53,994 nucleotides of DNA from an uncultured Lachnobacterium sp. (lineage in GTDB: Bacteria; Bacillota; Clostridia; Lachnospirales; Lachnospiraceae): assembly GCA_937889225.1 (NCBI GenBank), contig CALAST010000015.1:1-53994 (forward strand), in the 5' to 3' direction. Shown piece after piece: positions 34,698-44,131 of this stretch. The stretch's first letter is position 1. Every line of letters begins with the position of its first letter. Position numbers and translations under genes: made by a program. The notes under the pieces are model-generated. The model saw only the letters and a program-made list of their open reading frames with translations, did no database searches and had not been told where the DNA came from.

Positions 34698-37600
34698 TTA
34701 CGCAGATATTTCTACCAGATATTCAATAATGCTCTTAATATCGGTAAGTTCTGCCAACTCTTCTGCATCTTCTGCTGTTAAATCACATCCGAGAGCATCG
34801 TTAACATCTGCAAAAATTTCTACACGCTTGATAGAATCAATTCCAAGGTCTGCTTCTAATTCCATATCGGTTTCAATCATATCGGTCGGATAGCCTGTTT
34901 TATCGCTGATTGCTTCCAATAAAACGTTTTCTACTTCTTTTTCAGATACGTCTCCTGATTTTTTCGTAGTTTTTGAGGCTTTTGTAGTAGTATCTTCACT
35001 TACCTGTGATACTGCAACAGGTGCATTCTTTGCAATACTTTCGAGATATTCTTCCAATTCGCTGATAACCATAATTTCAGAAAGATTTTCCACGTCTTCT
35101 GCCGTGAAAATTTCACCAAGTTCTTTATTGATATCAGAAAGAATTTCTACACGTTTGATAGAGTCAATTCCAAGGTCGGATTCCATTTCCATATCAGTTT
35201 CAATCATATCGGTCGGATAGCCTGTTTTGTCACTAATAACATTCAATACAAGTTCATGGATGTTTATATTGTTGTTGACTGTTTTTGTCGATACTGCTTC
35301 TGTTGTTTGCATCGGCTCTGCAACAATTGTTGTTGTGTCAACTCCCGGTTCTGCATGATTTTCCACATAAGAAACACCGCTTCCCATTGCAAATCCTGCT
35401 TGGTTTGCAAAGTAGGTTTGCAATGCTGCTAAACTGTTATTCTGGAACAAGCTAATGCAGTCCATCACATCTTTCTTTTCATTTTCTGTCTTCGCCTGAC
35501 TTACCTGAAGCATTTTTGTTACCGCTTCAATTTGATAAGTCTGTACGTCCATAAATTTTGCAAACACTTCCGCATTTAATGCCTGTAACTGTGTTGCATC
35601 TGCACTATTTTGTATGATACCTGTTGTCGGTCTTACTACTGTATTTGTTGGTTTCATAGAACCGGAAGTTCCTTTCTTTGCTTCGTTTGCTGTGGTCTGT
35701 ACAGTTTGTGTCTTTTGCATTGGTGCTACTGTCTGTACAGATGTTGTTTTCGCTTGTACGGATTCGCTTGCCCCTGTCACACTAATACCTGCCTTTGCAG
35801 CCGCTTTCGCCATAGATTCTAAATTCTTTTTGGTTGCTTCTACATCCGGTGCTTTCGCTTCTTTCAACATCTTTTGCTTATTTGGAAGCAAAAATATATC
35901 TTCCGGAACACTGTAAGATGTCTTTGTCTTTTTCGGTACAAGTTCTTCATTCGGCAATATGCGATAACTATCTTCTTTCACATCAAATCCAAGCACTGCA
36001 AGTCTTGCTATCGCAAATTCAAACTGTGTTGCACAGTCTTTGTTTTTCTCCGGACAAAGTGCAATCACTTCATGTTCTTTTTCTCCAAGAATATCCTTTG
36101 TCAGATTTGCCAATACTTTTCCGTTTCCAACTTCCACAAACACTCTTGCACCTTTTTCATAAGCCGTTTCCACACTTGTTTGGAACAATACCGGATTTAT
36201 AAGCTGTTTCTGAAGTAAATCTACAACTACTTTCGGATTATTCTGTGGGTAAAGTTTTCCATTGTAGTTTGCAATTACTTTTCCGGCAGAACGTTTGATT
36301 TTCTGTTTTTCAAGGAATGTTTTAAACTCTTTTCCTGCTTCTTCCATATATGGAGAATGGAATGCACCGGAAACTTTCAGTTTCACTGCCTTAATGTCGT
36401 CTGCCAAAAGTTTCTTTTCCAATTCTTCCATTTGTTTTGCATCACCGGAAACAACAGTCTGAGACGGGCTGTTTTCGTTTGCTACATATACTTTCTTAAA
36501 GCCTTCTGTATATTTTTGAACAGTCGCTTTATCTGCCATTACTGCAAACATTGCCATATTACCTGTTACTTTGCCCATAGAACTGCCACGCTCTTTTGCA
36601 CTGCGGATAAGTGTTTCGAAAGTCCAAGCCCCATCTGCCCAAAGTGCTACAAGTTCTCCGAAGCTGTGTCCGATAAACATATCTGCTTTTAATCCACGCT
36701 TCTTTGCCACTTCATATAAACCGGCTTCTAATGCCGCTAATACAGGCTGTGTATTTACTGTCTGCTGTAATGCTTCCTGTGCTTTTGTCTTTTCTTCATC
36801 TGTCAACACATTTGGATATACAAGTTCGGAAATCGGTGTTCCTTTTTCTGCAATCATCACATTATCTGCTTTTGTAATCATCTGACGCATTTCCGGATAA
36901 GCGATTGCGATTTCAGAAAACATATCTAAGCTCTGTGTTCCCTGTCCTGAGAATAAAACCGTTACTTTATTTTCTTTTTCTATGTTCTTTGCACTATATG
37001 TAATTTCACTTTGTACCCAGCTTTCCTTTTCATTCTTTACAAGAATGTCACGTGCTTTTTTACATTTTTCTTTTACTTCTTCTGCTGTTTTTGCCACAAA
37101 TGCCAAACGGAACTGATTTTCCGTACATTTGTGATAACGATATTCCTCTGCAAACCAAAGTTTGGAATCTGTTTCCATTCCATCGGAAAGTTTTTGAATT
37201 TTGGCAACTAATTCTTCTTTTGTCTTTGCGGAGAACATCACACCCATCGCTGTTTGTGTCACACGATATGCTTCTGCATAATCATTTTTCGCTTCTTCTA
37301 ATACAACATGGTAGTTTGTTCCACCAAAACCGAATGCACTAACTGCTGCACGTCTTATTGGCTGATTTTCATTTACAATCCATGCTTTTGGTTTTGGCAA
37401 TACACAAAGATTGGAATCTAACAATACTTTATTTGGTTTTTCTACATTGATAGATGGTGGAAGTACTTTTTCATGAAGGGATAATGCCACTTTAATCACT
37501 CCCGCAACACCTGCTGACATTCTTAAATGACCAATCTGGCTCTTTACACTTCCGATAATGGTATTTCTCTTATCTGATTCCGTATTATACACTTCACAAA

Positions 37601-38663
37601 TCGCACTAATTTCACTCGCATCACCTACGGATGTTCCTGTTCCATGTGCCTCAATTAAACCAATGGTACTTGCTTCTACCTCTGCATTCTGATAAGCGTT
37701 TCTCAATGCACGTTTTTGACCTTCTTTACTTGGTGCATAAATACTCTTTGCACGACCATCACTGGAACTTCCTATACCGCGAATTACTGCATAAATCTTA
37801 TCTCCATCACGTTTTGCATCTGAAAGTCTCTTTAATGCAATAATACCAACACCATCTCCAAGAATCATACCATCTGCACTTTCATCAAATGGTGTAATTT
37901 TTCCTTTTTTAGAAATTGCCGGTGTCTTACAGAAAGAAATAAATGTAGATGCCGTAATATCCAAATTTGCTCCACCTGCTAACATAAAGTCACAATTACC
38001 ACTCTGTAATTCATCTACCGCAAATTTAATACTTGCAAGACTACTCGCACATGCCGCATCTACACAGCAGGAAGTTCCGCCAAAGTCAAAACGATTTGCA
38101 ATACGTCCTGCTACTACGTTTGGAATATATCCCGGATTACAGTCTTCTGTCCAATCAGATAAAGTAGCTTTATATTTTTTTATAATACGTTCTGTAACAT
38201 CTTCGGGAATTCCATTATTTAAAAGAATCGTTCTGATTTTATGTTCTTCGGTGCGATGACCAAGGTCAAACGCATTTTTTCCCACTGGTGCAGAAATAAT
38301 CACACCTGCTCGTTCTTTATTAAACTCCTTTGCATCTTTGCCATATACACCTGCATCAATTAATGCCTGTCTCGCTGCAATCAATCCAAACATCTGTTCT
38401 GTTGATGTTGACTGCATGACCATTGGGGAAATTCCAAATTCCATGGAATCAAATTCAATTGGTGCTACCGATGCACCCATAACGGAATAACTCTTATCTT
38501 CTGCCTTTGGGTCTGCATCATAAAAATCAGCAGCTTCCCAAAATTCTCCTGAAATATCATGAATCGAATTTTTTCCTTCGATAATATTTCTCCAATATTC
38601 CGTAAAATCTAATGCATCAGGAAATACACATCCTATCCCTACTATTGCAATTTTTTCTTTCAT
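34698..38663 (-). CDS. PfaA-like iterative synthase: KS-AT-ACP-ACP
   Basis: A 1321-residue multidomain synthase. Ketosynthase (about 1-455): Cys205 in VDAACASS, His340 in EAHGTGT, His379 in KSQIGHLRMSAG. Acyltransferase (about 565-880): FSGQGTQ, Ser667 in GHSFGE, His769 in GAFHSP; YMEE rather than a clear malonyl-type motif follows. A Thr/Gln/Lys-rich linker spans about 930-1130. Two tandem carrier domains end the protein, each with LGIDSIKRVEI (Ser1168, Ser1277), the diagnostic PUFA-synthase carrier motif. It would elongate an acyl chain with malonyl units. The start at 38663 has GGAGG 6 bases before it; 11 extra upstream codons lack one. It is preceded by accDA and followed by the KR gene. 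Confidence 0.94.
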   Translation of the reverse strand: MKEKIAIVGIGCVFPDALDFTEYWRNIIEGKNSIHDISGEFWEAADFYDADPKAEDKSYSVMGASVAPIEFDSMEFGISPMVMQSTSTEQMFGLIAARQALIDAGVYGKDAKEFNKERAGVIISAPVGKNAFDLGHRTEEHKIRTILLNNGIPEDVTERIIKKYKATLSDWTEDCNPGYIPNVVAGRIANRFDFGGTSCCVDAACASSLASIKFAVDELQSGNCDFMLAGGANLDITASTFISFCKTPAISKKGKITPFDESADGMILGDGVGIIALKRLSDAKRDGDKIYAVIRGIGSSSDGRAKSIYAPSKEGQKRALRNAYQNAEVEASTIGLIEAHGTGTSVGDASEISAICEVYNTESDKRNTIIGSVKSQIGHLRMSAGVAGVIKVALSLHEKVLPPSINVEKPNKVLLDSNLCVLPKPKAWIVNENQPIRRAAVSAFGFGGTNYHVVLEEAKNDYAEAYRVTQTAMGVMFSAKTKEELVAKIQKLSDGMETDSKLWFAEEYRYHKCTENQFRLAFVAKTAEEVKEKCKKARDILVKNEKESWVQSEITYSAKNIEKENKVTVLFSGQGTQSLDMFSEIAIAYPEMRQMITKADNVMIAEKGTPISELVYPNVLTDEEKTKAQEALQQTVNTQPVLAALEAGLYEVAKKRGLKADMFIGHSFGELVALWADGAWTFETLIRSAKERGSSMGKVTGNMAMFAVMADKATVQKYTEGFKKVYVANENSPSQTVVSGDAKQMEELEKKLLADDIKAVKLKVSGAFHSPYMEEAGKEFKTFLEKQKIKRSAGKVIANYNGKLYPQNNPKVVVDLLQKQLINPVLFQTSVETAYEKGARVFVEVGNGKVLANLTKDILGEKEHEVIALCPEKNKDCATQFEFAIARLAVLGFDVKEDSYRILPNEELVPKKTKTSYSVPEDIFLLPNKQKMLKEAKAPDVEATKKNLESMAKAAAKAGISVTGASESVQAKTTSVQTVAPMQKTQTVQTTANEAKKGTSGSMKPTNTVVRPTTGIIQNSADATQLQALNAEVFAKFMDVQTYQIEAVTKMLQVSQAKTENEKKDVMDCISLFQNNSLAALQTYFANQAGFAMGSGVSYVENHAEPGVDTTTIVAEPMQTTEAVSTKTVNNNINIHELVLNVISDKTGYPTDMIETDMEMESDLGIDSIKRVEILSDINKELGEIFTAEDVENLSEIMVISELEEYLESIAKNAPVAVSQVSEDTTTKASKTTKKSGDVSEKEVENVLLEAISDKTGYPTDMIETDMELEADLGIDSIKRVEIFADVNDALGCDLTAEDAEELAELTDIKSIIEYLVEISA

Positions 38664-38731
38664 AATGAACCTCCATTTTTTATTGTATATAAACAAAAAG
38701 TCTGCATCTCCACTACTGAAAACCGCTTAGT

Positions 38732-40411
38732 CTAAAAACGTCTGAACCGCTGATAACGGTCTTCTGCTATTTCTTCCGGTGTCATTTTGCCATATGTAGT
38801 TAAAAATGCACGAATGCCATTTTTCATATAGTCTGCAATCTGTACCAAATTAGTCTGATTTGCTCCACCAAATTCGGGAACAATTCTATCAATAATCTGC
38901 ATTTGTTTCAAATCCTGTGCAGTTATTTTCATTACCTCTGCTGCCTCCGGTGCCCTGTCATTTGTCTTCCATAAAATAGAAGAATATCCTTCCGGCGATA
39001 AAATCGCATAAGTCGAATGTTCCATCATCCAAACCTGATTTCCTACCGCAGTTGCCAAAGCTCCACCACTTCCACCTTCGCCAATCAAAATGCAAAGTAC
39101 AGGAACTTTTAATGCTGACATTTCCATAATACTTCTGGCAATGGCTTCGCCCTGTCCTCGTTCTTCTGCATCGACACCACAAAACGCTCCCGGTGTACTG
39201 ATAAAGCTGATAATCGGACGATTGAATTTCTCTGCCTGTTTCATCAAACGCACTGCTTTTCGATATCCATCCGGCATTGGCATACCAAAGTTTCGTTCCA
39301 CACACTCATTCATGGTATTTCCTCTTAATTCTGCCAAAATCGTTACCGGCTGTTTATCCAAAAATCCAATACCACCAATTAATGCTCTGTCATCATCATA
39401 GTAGCGGTCTCCATGAAATTCTTCGAAATCTTGGAAAATCTCAAAAATATATTCTAATGAATTCAAACGGTCATTACTTCTGCAAAGCTTTACTTTTTCC
39501 CACGGTGTTTTTGGAGTAAATGCTTCTGATTCATTCAATTTATCCCAATCTGCTTTTGGTGCTTTTATGTTAAAATCCTTTTTCTCTGTTTTATGCGATT
39601 TTATCAAAAAGTGCAAAACTTCTTTCATATGTTTTCGTTCTACAACACGGTCTACCATTCCATGGTCTAATAAAAATTCTGCTCTTTGAAATCCTTCCGG
39701 TAATTCATGACCGATGGTCTGACGGATAACTCTCGGACCTGCAAAACCGATTCTTGCTCCCTGCTCTGCTAAAATCACATCACCTAATGTCGCAAAACTT
39801 GCTGTTACACCGCCCATTGTCGGGTCTGTTAAAATGGAACAATAAAAAAGTCCTGCATTGGAGTGACGTTTTACGGCTGCAGATGTTTTTTCCATCTGCA
39901 TAAGAGAAACAATACCTTCCTGCATTCTGGCACCGCCGGAACAACAGAATAAGAATACAGGAAGACGAAGTTCTGTCGCTTTTTCAAACGCTCTTGTAAT
40001 GCGTTCGCCCATAACATATCCCATACTTCCCATTAAAAAGTTTGCATCACATGCTCCAATGACAACTTCATCTCCATAAATTTTTGCACGACCTACCACA
40101 ACTGCTTCTGAGATACCGCTGTTTTCTCTTGCTGCTGCCAATTTTTCTACATAAGCATTGTCTTTTAATGGGTTGCTGTCTTTCAAATCCTCAAACCACG
40201 GCTCAAACGTATCTTTATCTATAACCATGCTGATTCGCTCTAAAGCACCAATTGTCATATACTCTCCACAATCAGGGCAAATGTATAATTGATGATATGC
40301 ATCTGTACCTGCGTACATTCGCTTACACTTTGGGCATTTTACCTGTAATTTTTTTAAATGTTCATCTTCTGTTTTGCTCATTTTGTTTTTAAACCATTGA
40401 AATATTGCCAC
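38732..40411 (-). CDS. accDA: Fused acetyl-CoA carboxylase carboxyltransferase (beta-alpha)
   Basis: A protein of about 559 residues carrying both carboxyltransferase subunits, which moves CO2 from carboxybiotin to acetyl-CoA to give malonyl-CoA. The AccD half (about 1-275) has the four-Cys zinc ribbon CPKCKRMYAG then YICPDCGEYM, with CSGGARMQEG and the oxyanion block GGVTASFATLGD. The AccA half (about 290-559) has GNTMNECVERNFGMPMPDGY, STPGAFCGVDAEERGQGEAIA and GEGGSGGALA. No biotin carboxylase or carrier gene is in the window, so it must pair with subunits encoded elsewhere. A GTG at 40411 is 8 bases from AGGAGG; an ATG at 40417 is only 2 bases away. Its place in the operon implies dedicated malonyl-CoA supply. 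Confidence 0.93.
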   Translation of the reverse strand: MAIFQWFKNKMSKTEDEHLKKLQVKCPKCKRMYAGTDAYHQLYICPDCGEYMTIGALERISMVIDKDTFEPWFEDLKDSNPLKDNAYVEKLAAARENSGISEAVVVGRAKIYGDEVVIGACDANFLMGSMGYVMGERITRAFEKATELRLPVFLFCCSGGARMQEGIVSLMQMEKTSAAVKRHSNAGLFYCSILTDPTMGGVTASFATLGDVILAEQGARIGFAGPRVIRQTIGHELPEGFQRAEFLLDHGMVDRVVERKHMKEVLHFLIKSHKTEKKDFNIKAPKADWDKLNESEAFTPKTPWEKVKLCRSNDRLNSLEYIFEIFQDFEEFHGDRYYDDDRALIGGIGFLDKQPVTILAELRGNTMNECVERNFGMPMPDGYRKAVRLMKQAEKFNRPIISFISTPGAFCGVDAEERGQGEAIARSIMEMSALKVPVLCILIGEGGSGGALATAVGNQVWMMEHSTYAILSPEGYSSILWKTNDRAPEAAEVMKITAQDLKQMQIIDRIVPEFGGANQTNLVQIADYMKNGIRAFLTTYGKMTPEEIAEDRYQRFRRF

Positions 40412-40434
40412 TCTCATATCCTCCTAACTTTAAA

Positions 40435-41160
40435 TTATGTGTAAAGCGGACACTCAAAATCCGCATTCGCTATTTTTTCTTCAATATATAACTCCTTTTC
40501 TTGCACAGTTGCTTCATTCATCTTGACCTTTTCTTCTTTACTACATATAGAAAGCATATATGTATCCTCTAATATACATGTTTTTAACTTTAGATTTTCC
40601 ACTCCTTTCTGTTTCAAATCTTTCACGGTGCCTGTAGTACCATCAATTGAGAAAAAAGATAATCCTTTTGATAGTCCAACTCCCAAAAACTTCATGTAAC
40701 TTTCTTTCAGTGTCCATATCCTTGTAAAACGTTCTGCTTTCTCCCAATCATCCGTCACAGAAGAAATATAGTTTCTTTCTTCTTCTGTATAAAACTTGCT
40801 TAAAATCCCCTCAAAACTCGGCTTCCAAGCAACTTTTTCCACATCCACTCCCACTTCACTATCACCAAATGCTATTACTACCCATTTTCCGGAATGGGAA
40901 ATATTATAAAAAAATCCATCCATATTTTTTACGTATGGTTTTCCATGCGTATTACATTCAACAATAAATTCAGATTTATAAGGGTAAATTTGGAATAAAC
41001 TATAACGCAGTAGACTCTCTGCCAGAATGCACCTTTTTGAATCGTCTGAACTTCTATAACGGTCTGCTTTTTTCCGTCTTTCATCAGAAGCTGCTAAATA
41101 GAATTTTTCATACTGTTCCATTGTCACTTTGGAAATATCTAAATAATTTACAAAAATCAT
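40435..41160 (-). CDS. 4'-phosphopantetheinyl transferase, Sfp type
   Basis: A 241-residue enzyme that attaches phosphopantetheine from CoA to the serines of carrier domains. Diagnostic motifs: FYNISHSGKWVVIAF, the Mg-binding GVDVEKV with Asp and Glu, and WTLKESYMKFLGVGLSKGL with the catalytic Lys. The AcpS-type housekeeping enzyme is expected elsewhere; this Sfp-like one is placed first in the synthase operon and most likely activates the two ACPs of the PfaA-like protein. Its ribosome site is weak (GAGAATAG). The operon promoter lies about 90 bases upstream. Confidence 0.93.
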   Translation of the reverse strand: MIFVNYLDISKVTMEQYEKFYLAASDERRKKADRYRSSDDSKRCILAESLLRYSLFQIYPYKSEFIVECNTHGKPYVKNMDGFFYNISHSGKWVVIAFGDSEVGVDVEKVAWKPSFEGILSKFYTEEERNYISSVTDDWEKAERFTRIWTLKESYMKFLGVGLSKGLSFFSIDGTTGTVKDLKQKGVENLKLKTCILEDTYMLSICSKEEKVKMNEATVQEKELYIEEKIANADFECPLYT

Positions 41161-41248
41161 ACACTATTCTCTATATTATCGGCTTTACTACTTTCCCTAA
41201 TCAAATAGCCGTTATCATAACTTGATTCGGTCAAATTTATAAAATAAA

Positions 41249-41277
41249 TTTATACTATTTTTCTATCTAAAAATCAA
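41249..41277 (-). promoter_or_regulatory. Probable promoter of the lipid-synthase operon
   Basis: Minus strand TTGATT (41272-41277), 17-base spacer, TATAAA (41249-41254). It is about 90 bases before the PPTase start. Two repeat boxes abut the -35 on its upstream side. Confidence 0.6.
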
Positions 41278-41285
41278 TAAACTTT

Positions 41286-41318
41286 ACATGAATGGACATT
41301 TTTTTGCATGAATGGGCA
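41286..41318 (-). promoter_or_regulatory. Direct repeats, candidate LytTR-regulator operator
   Basis: Minus strand TGCCCATTCATGC and TGTCCATTCATGT are direct repeats 20 bases apart, about two helical turns. The core (C/T)CCATTCAT fits the AgrA/LytTR box pattern [TA][AC][CA]GTTN[AG][TG] except for A instead of G. The downstream box ends 9 bases before the operon -35, the usual position for an activator of this family. The regulator is encoded at 43338-44039. Confidence 0.55.
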
Positions 41319-41364
41319 AAAATCTTACCAACTAAACATTTTCCTCAAATAGCCAAAACAACAA

Positions 41365-41394
41365 TTGACGATATCCTACTTTTAATGGTAAAGT
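41365..41394 (+). promoter_or_regulatory. Possible promoter of the histidine kinase gene
   Basis: TTGACG (41365-41370), 18-base spacer, TAAAGT (41389-41394). It is about 37 bases before the kinase start. The -10 is weak. Confidence 0.45.
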
Positions 41395-41430
41395 GCATAA
41401 AGAATAATTACATATATGGAGGTACATGCC

Positions 41431-43353
41431 TTGAAAAAAACACTCTACAAACTATTCTCAATAGTTATCTTCATTATCCTATTTATCGTTTTTGGTCATA
41501 TTTTAACTATGTACACAAAACCAATGGAGAATCGTATTTATGACCTTTCTCTTATTCCTACGCAAAGTGAAAATGAAACTTATGACACCACACAGCCATT
41601 TGACAACCTCGGTTGGACAATCTATACACAGGAAGGAGAAAACATTACGGAAATCAAACCGGATGAATATAACAGGCTTATTGGTCTTTCTTATCAGGGA
41701 CAGACATTTTATTATTCCAGAACACTAAATGAGAAACTTGACAGCCCTACGTTGCAGATAGGTGTTGTAAACCGCACGATTGCTGTCTTTTTAGATGATC
41801 AACTGATTTACACTGACTGTCCCGAACTTGATAATCGCATTGGTTTTCTTACACTTCCCATGCTTAAATGGGACAGAAGTGAACCAATCACTATCTCGCT
41901 TCCAACAAATTATGAGGGAAAAACACTTACAATTGCCCAATCTACACCTGCGGTTTCTGAAACTTTCACTTCCAGACTGCAAGTATTTCCATGTAGTGTC
42001 ATTTTATATTGCGGATATGCTTATGAAAGCAGTCTGATTGCGGAAAATTCTCAAACTTCGATTTTTTCCACAATCCTGTTTTGTATTAGTATCCTTTTGC
42101 TTTTTGTTTTTATTTACAAAGTATTTCGTGACCAAATGGATATAGGTCTGCTATGCATGGCTCTTACAATTCTTTTATGGATGGCAAGAAACCTAAGACA
42201 CACATCCTTTTTCGGCTCTTATTTTGGAAATCCAAATTTTGATTTTGCATATTATTGTAACTACCTCTCCTTTGTTGTCCTTTTATTCTTTTTATGCAGC
42301 AGAGCCGGAAGATATCGTACTTTACTATATGCAATTACAACACTTTGCTTGTTTTTTACATTATTTTTAATGCAATACCCAGGTAGACAAGGTCTTGCTA
42401 TTCAACCATTATTTCATATACATACCTATCTTATCCTGATAGGACTCTTATTAGCATTACTTTTAGGTTTTCTGTTTTGGCGAAAAGAAACAACATTTTA
42501 TCATTTTTTTACTCCTATTACACTTGTAGGAATTGTGGTACTTTCACTATTTTCTTTCTTCTCTCTGGAAGCCAACACGTTCATGGAAAAATGGAAACAG
42601 ATGACCCAAATTTACTCCATTGATTTTATTATATTACAACTGCGAACCCTTATGCTGAGCATTAGCTTTGTAATTGTCACAGTCGAATTTTTCAAGTCTG
42701 AAATAGAAAGACAAACAGAGCAACGACTTCTTGTTGAATACAGCAGGTTAGCACAAACAAACTATGAAAATCTTCGTCAACATCAAGAACAAATCATGAT
42801 ATTGCACCACGATATGAACAAACACCTCTCTTTTTTACAGCAAATGGCAAATGAAGAAGCGGTTTCATCATATTTAGAGGAACTTGTTGGAAAACGTGGC
42901 CAAATCCTTCCTGTTATTCAAAGTGGAAATGATATGCTTGATATTATTTTAAATGGCAAACTAAACAGCCTTTATGGCACAAATATAAAAGTGGAAGTAA
43001 AACGAACAAACGCACCAAAAAATCTTCCTCTTTCCGATACGGATTTTTGTTCCTTAATTATAAATCTTATGGATAATGCCATTCATGCAGTTATGAAATG
43101 CGAAATGGAACAACCTTATATTTCTCTCGATTTACATATGAAAAATGACTTTTTTGTGTTTACTTGCGAAAATACAGCAACTATGACACAACCCCCAAAA
43201 ACGCATAAAAAAGAAACCATGCAAATGCATGGCTTCGGACTGAAAATTATTGAAAAAATTGCAAAACGCTATAATGCTTTATATCAACCGGAATCCGGTG
43301 CCAATTTTTATAAAGTTACCTTAGCGATTCCACTACATCAATCTGTTAAATAG
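41431..43353 (+). CDS. GHKL sensor histidine kinase (AgrC-like output)
   Basis: A 640-residue membrane kinase. One N-terminal helix (about 5-27) is followed by an extracytoplasmic domain (about 30-205) with jelly-roll-like strands including AVFLDDQLIYTD, about seven membrane helices (about 215-425), a coiled linker, then a cytoplasmic kinase. His460 in LHHDMNKHLSF is the phosphorylation site, Asn549 in LMDNAIHAV is the N-box, and HGFGLKIIEKI the G-box. The GHKL/AgrC type normally pairs with LytTR regulators. A TTG start at 41431 is preferred because GGAGG is 8 bases upstream; an ATG at 41416 overlaps that site. It is divergent from the synthase operon, and its 3' end overlaps the response regulator gene on the other strand by 16 bases. 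Confidence 0.88.
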   Translation: MKKTLYKLFSIVIFIILFIVFGHILTMYTKPMENRIYDLSLIPTQSENETYDTTQPFDNLGWTIYTQEGENITEIKPDEYNRLIGLSYQGQTFYYSRTLNEKLDSPTLQIGVVNRTIAVFLDDQLIYTDCPELDNRIGFLTLPMLKWDRSEPITISLPTNYEGKTLTIAQSTPAVSETFTSRLQVFPCSVILYCGYAYESSLIAENSQTSIFSTILFCISILLLFVFIYKVFRDQMDIGLLCMALTILLWMARNLRHTSFFGSYFGNPNFDFAYYCNYLSFVVLLFFLCSRAGRYRTLLYAITTLCLFFTLFLMQYPGRQGLAIQPLFHIHTYLILIGLLLALLLGFLFWRKETTFYHFFTPITLVGIVVLSLFSFFSLEANTFMEKWKQMTQIYSIDFIILQLRTLMLSISFVIVTVEFFKSEIERQTEQRLLVEYSRLAQTNYENLRQHQEQIMILHHDMNKHLSFLQQMANEEAVSSYLEELVGKRGQILPVIQSGNDMLDIILNGKLNSLYGTNIKVEVKRTNAPKNLPLSDTDFCSLIINLMDNAIHAVMKCEMEQPYISLDLHMKNDFFVFTCENTATMTQPPKTHKKETMQMHGFGLKIIEKIAKRYNALYQPESGANFYKVTLAIPLHQSVK

Positions 43354-44039
43354 CCGATAAGTTTTTCCTTTATCTCTGAAATTCGATATTTACTGACAGG
43401 TAAAATTTTACCATCTTTCAACTCAATTTCATAGCGTCGGATATATTGAACAAACTCCAGATTGACTAAATATGCACGATGGCAGAGCACAAATTGCTGA
43501 GAAGCAAGCAATTCATTTAACTGGGAAATTTTTAAATTCACTTTCAATTCTTCATTTATAAGAATCAGCTTCACACCTCTGCCTTGTGCCTCTGCATATA
43601 CGATGTCAGAAATAGAAATCCTGCACTCACCATGTAAGGTTGGTAGCAGGATTTCTATTTTCTTTTGATTCTCATAGCAAAATAATACTGCTTCCCGCAA
43701 ACGGTCTTCTTGAATTGGCTTCCCTATATATCGAGATGCAGCCACTTCATACCCTTGCAATGCCATCTCCCGATTCCACGATATAAATACAATGGCAGTT
43801 TTTTCCTTCTGTCTTCGCAATTCGGCGGCCAATTCAATTCCGTTTATTCCTTTTAATAGGACATCTATTAAAAGAAGCTGAAATTGTGTTCCATTTTGGA
43901 TTGCAGTAAGCAATTCTTCTCCACTCTCATATTTAAAAATATCACATTTTATTTCATTCTCTTGTAGTATCTTTTTTGTCATACAGACAATTTCATCCTG
44001 TTCTTTTGAGTCATCTTCGCATACTGCAATTCTATACAT
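43338..44039 (-). CDS. LytTR family response regulator
   Basis: A 233-residue regulator. The receiver domain (about 1-120) has the acidic pocket CEDD (8-10), phospho-acceptor Asp59 in LLLIDVLLKGINGIELA and the Lys in YIGKPI. The LytTR DNA-binding domain (about 130-230) has CRISISDIVYAEAQGR, VLCHRAYLVNLEFV and the final YLTD. LytTR activators bind pairs of direct repeats upstream of promoters, which fits the boxes at 41286-41318. It is expressed from its own promoter, tail to tail with its likely partner kinase rather than in tandem with it. Confidence 0.92.
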   Translation of the reverse strand: MYRIAVCEDDSKEQDEIVCMTKKILQENEIKCDIFKYESGEELLTAIQNGTQFQLLLIDVLLKGINGIELAAELRRQKEKTAIVFISWNREMALQGYEVAASRYIGKPIQEDRLREAVLFCYENQKKIEILLPTLHGECRISISDIVYAEAQGRGVKLILINEELKVNLKISQLNELLASQQFVLCHRAYLVNLEFVQYIRRYEIELKDGKILPVSKYRISEIKEKLIGYLTD

Positions 44040-44131
44040 ATGGTCTGCGTCCCTCTCTAAAAAATTTCAAAATCAATATAAAATTATTCATAAATAATAT
44101 AAATTCGATAAATAAAAATACTCTACAAAAT

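Noticed and set aside
41292..41543. Plus-strand frame beginning in the control region
   Set aside because: It runs over the operator and promoter and out of frame into the kinase gene; there is no ribosome site.
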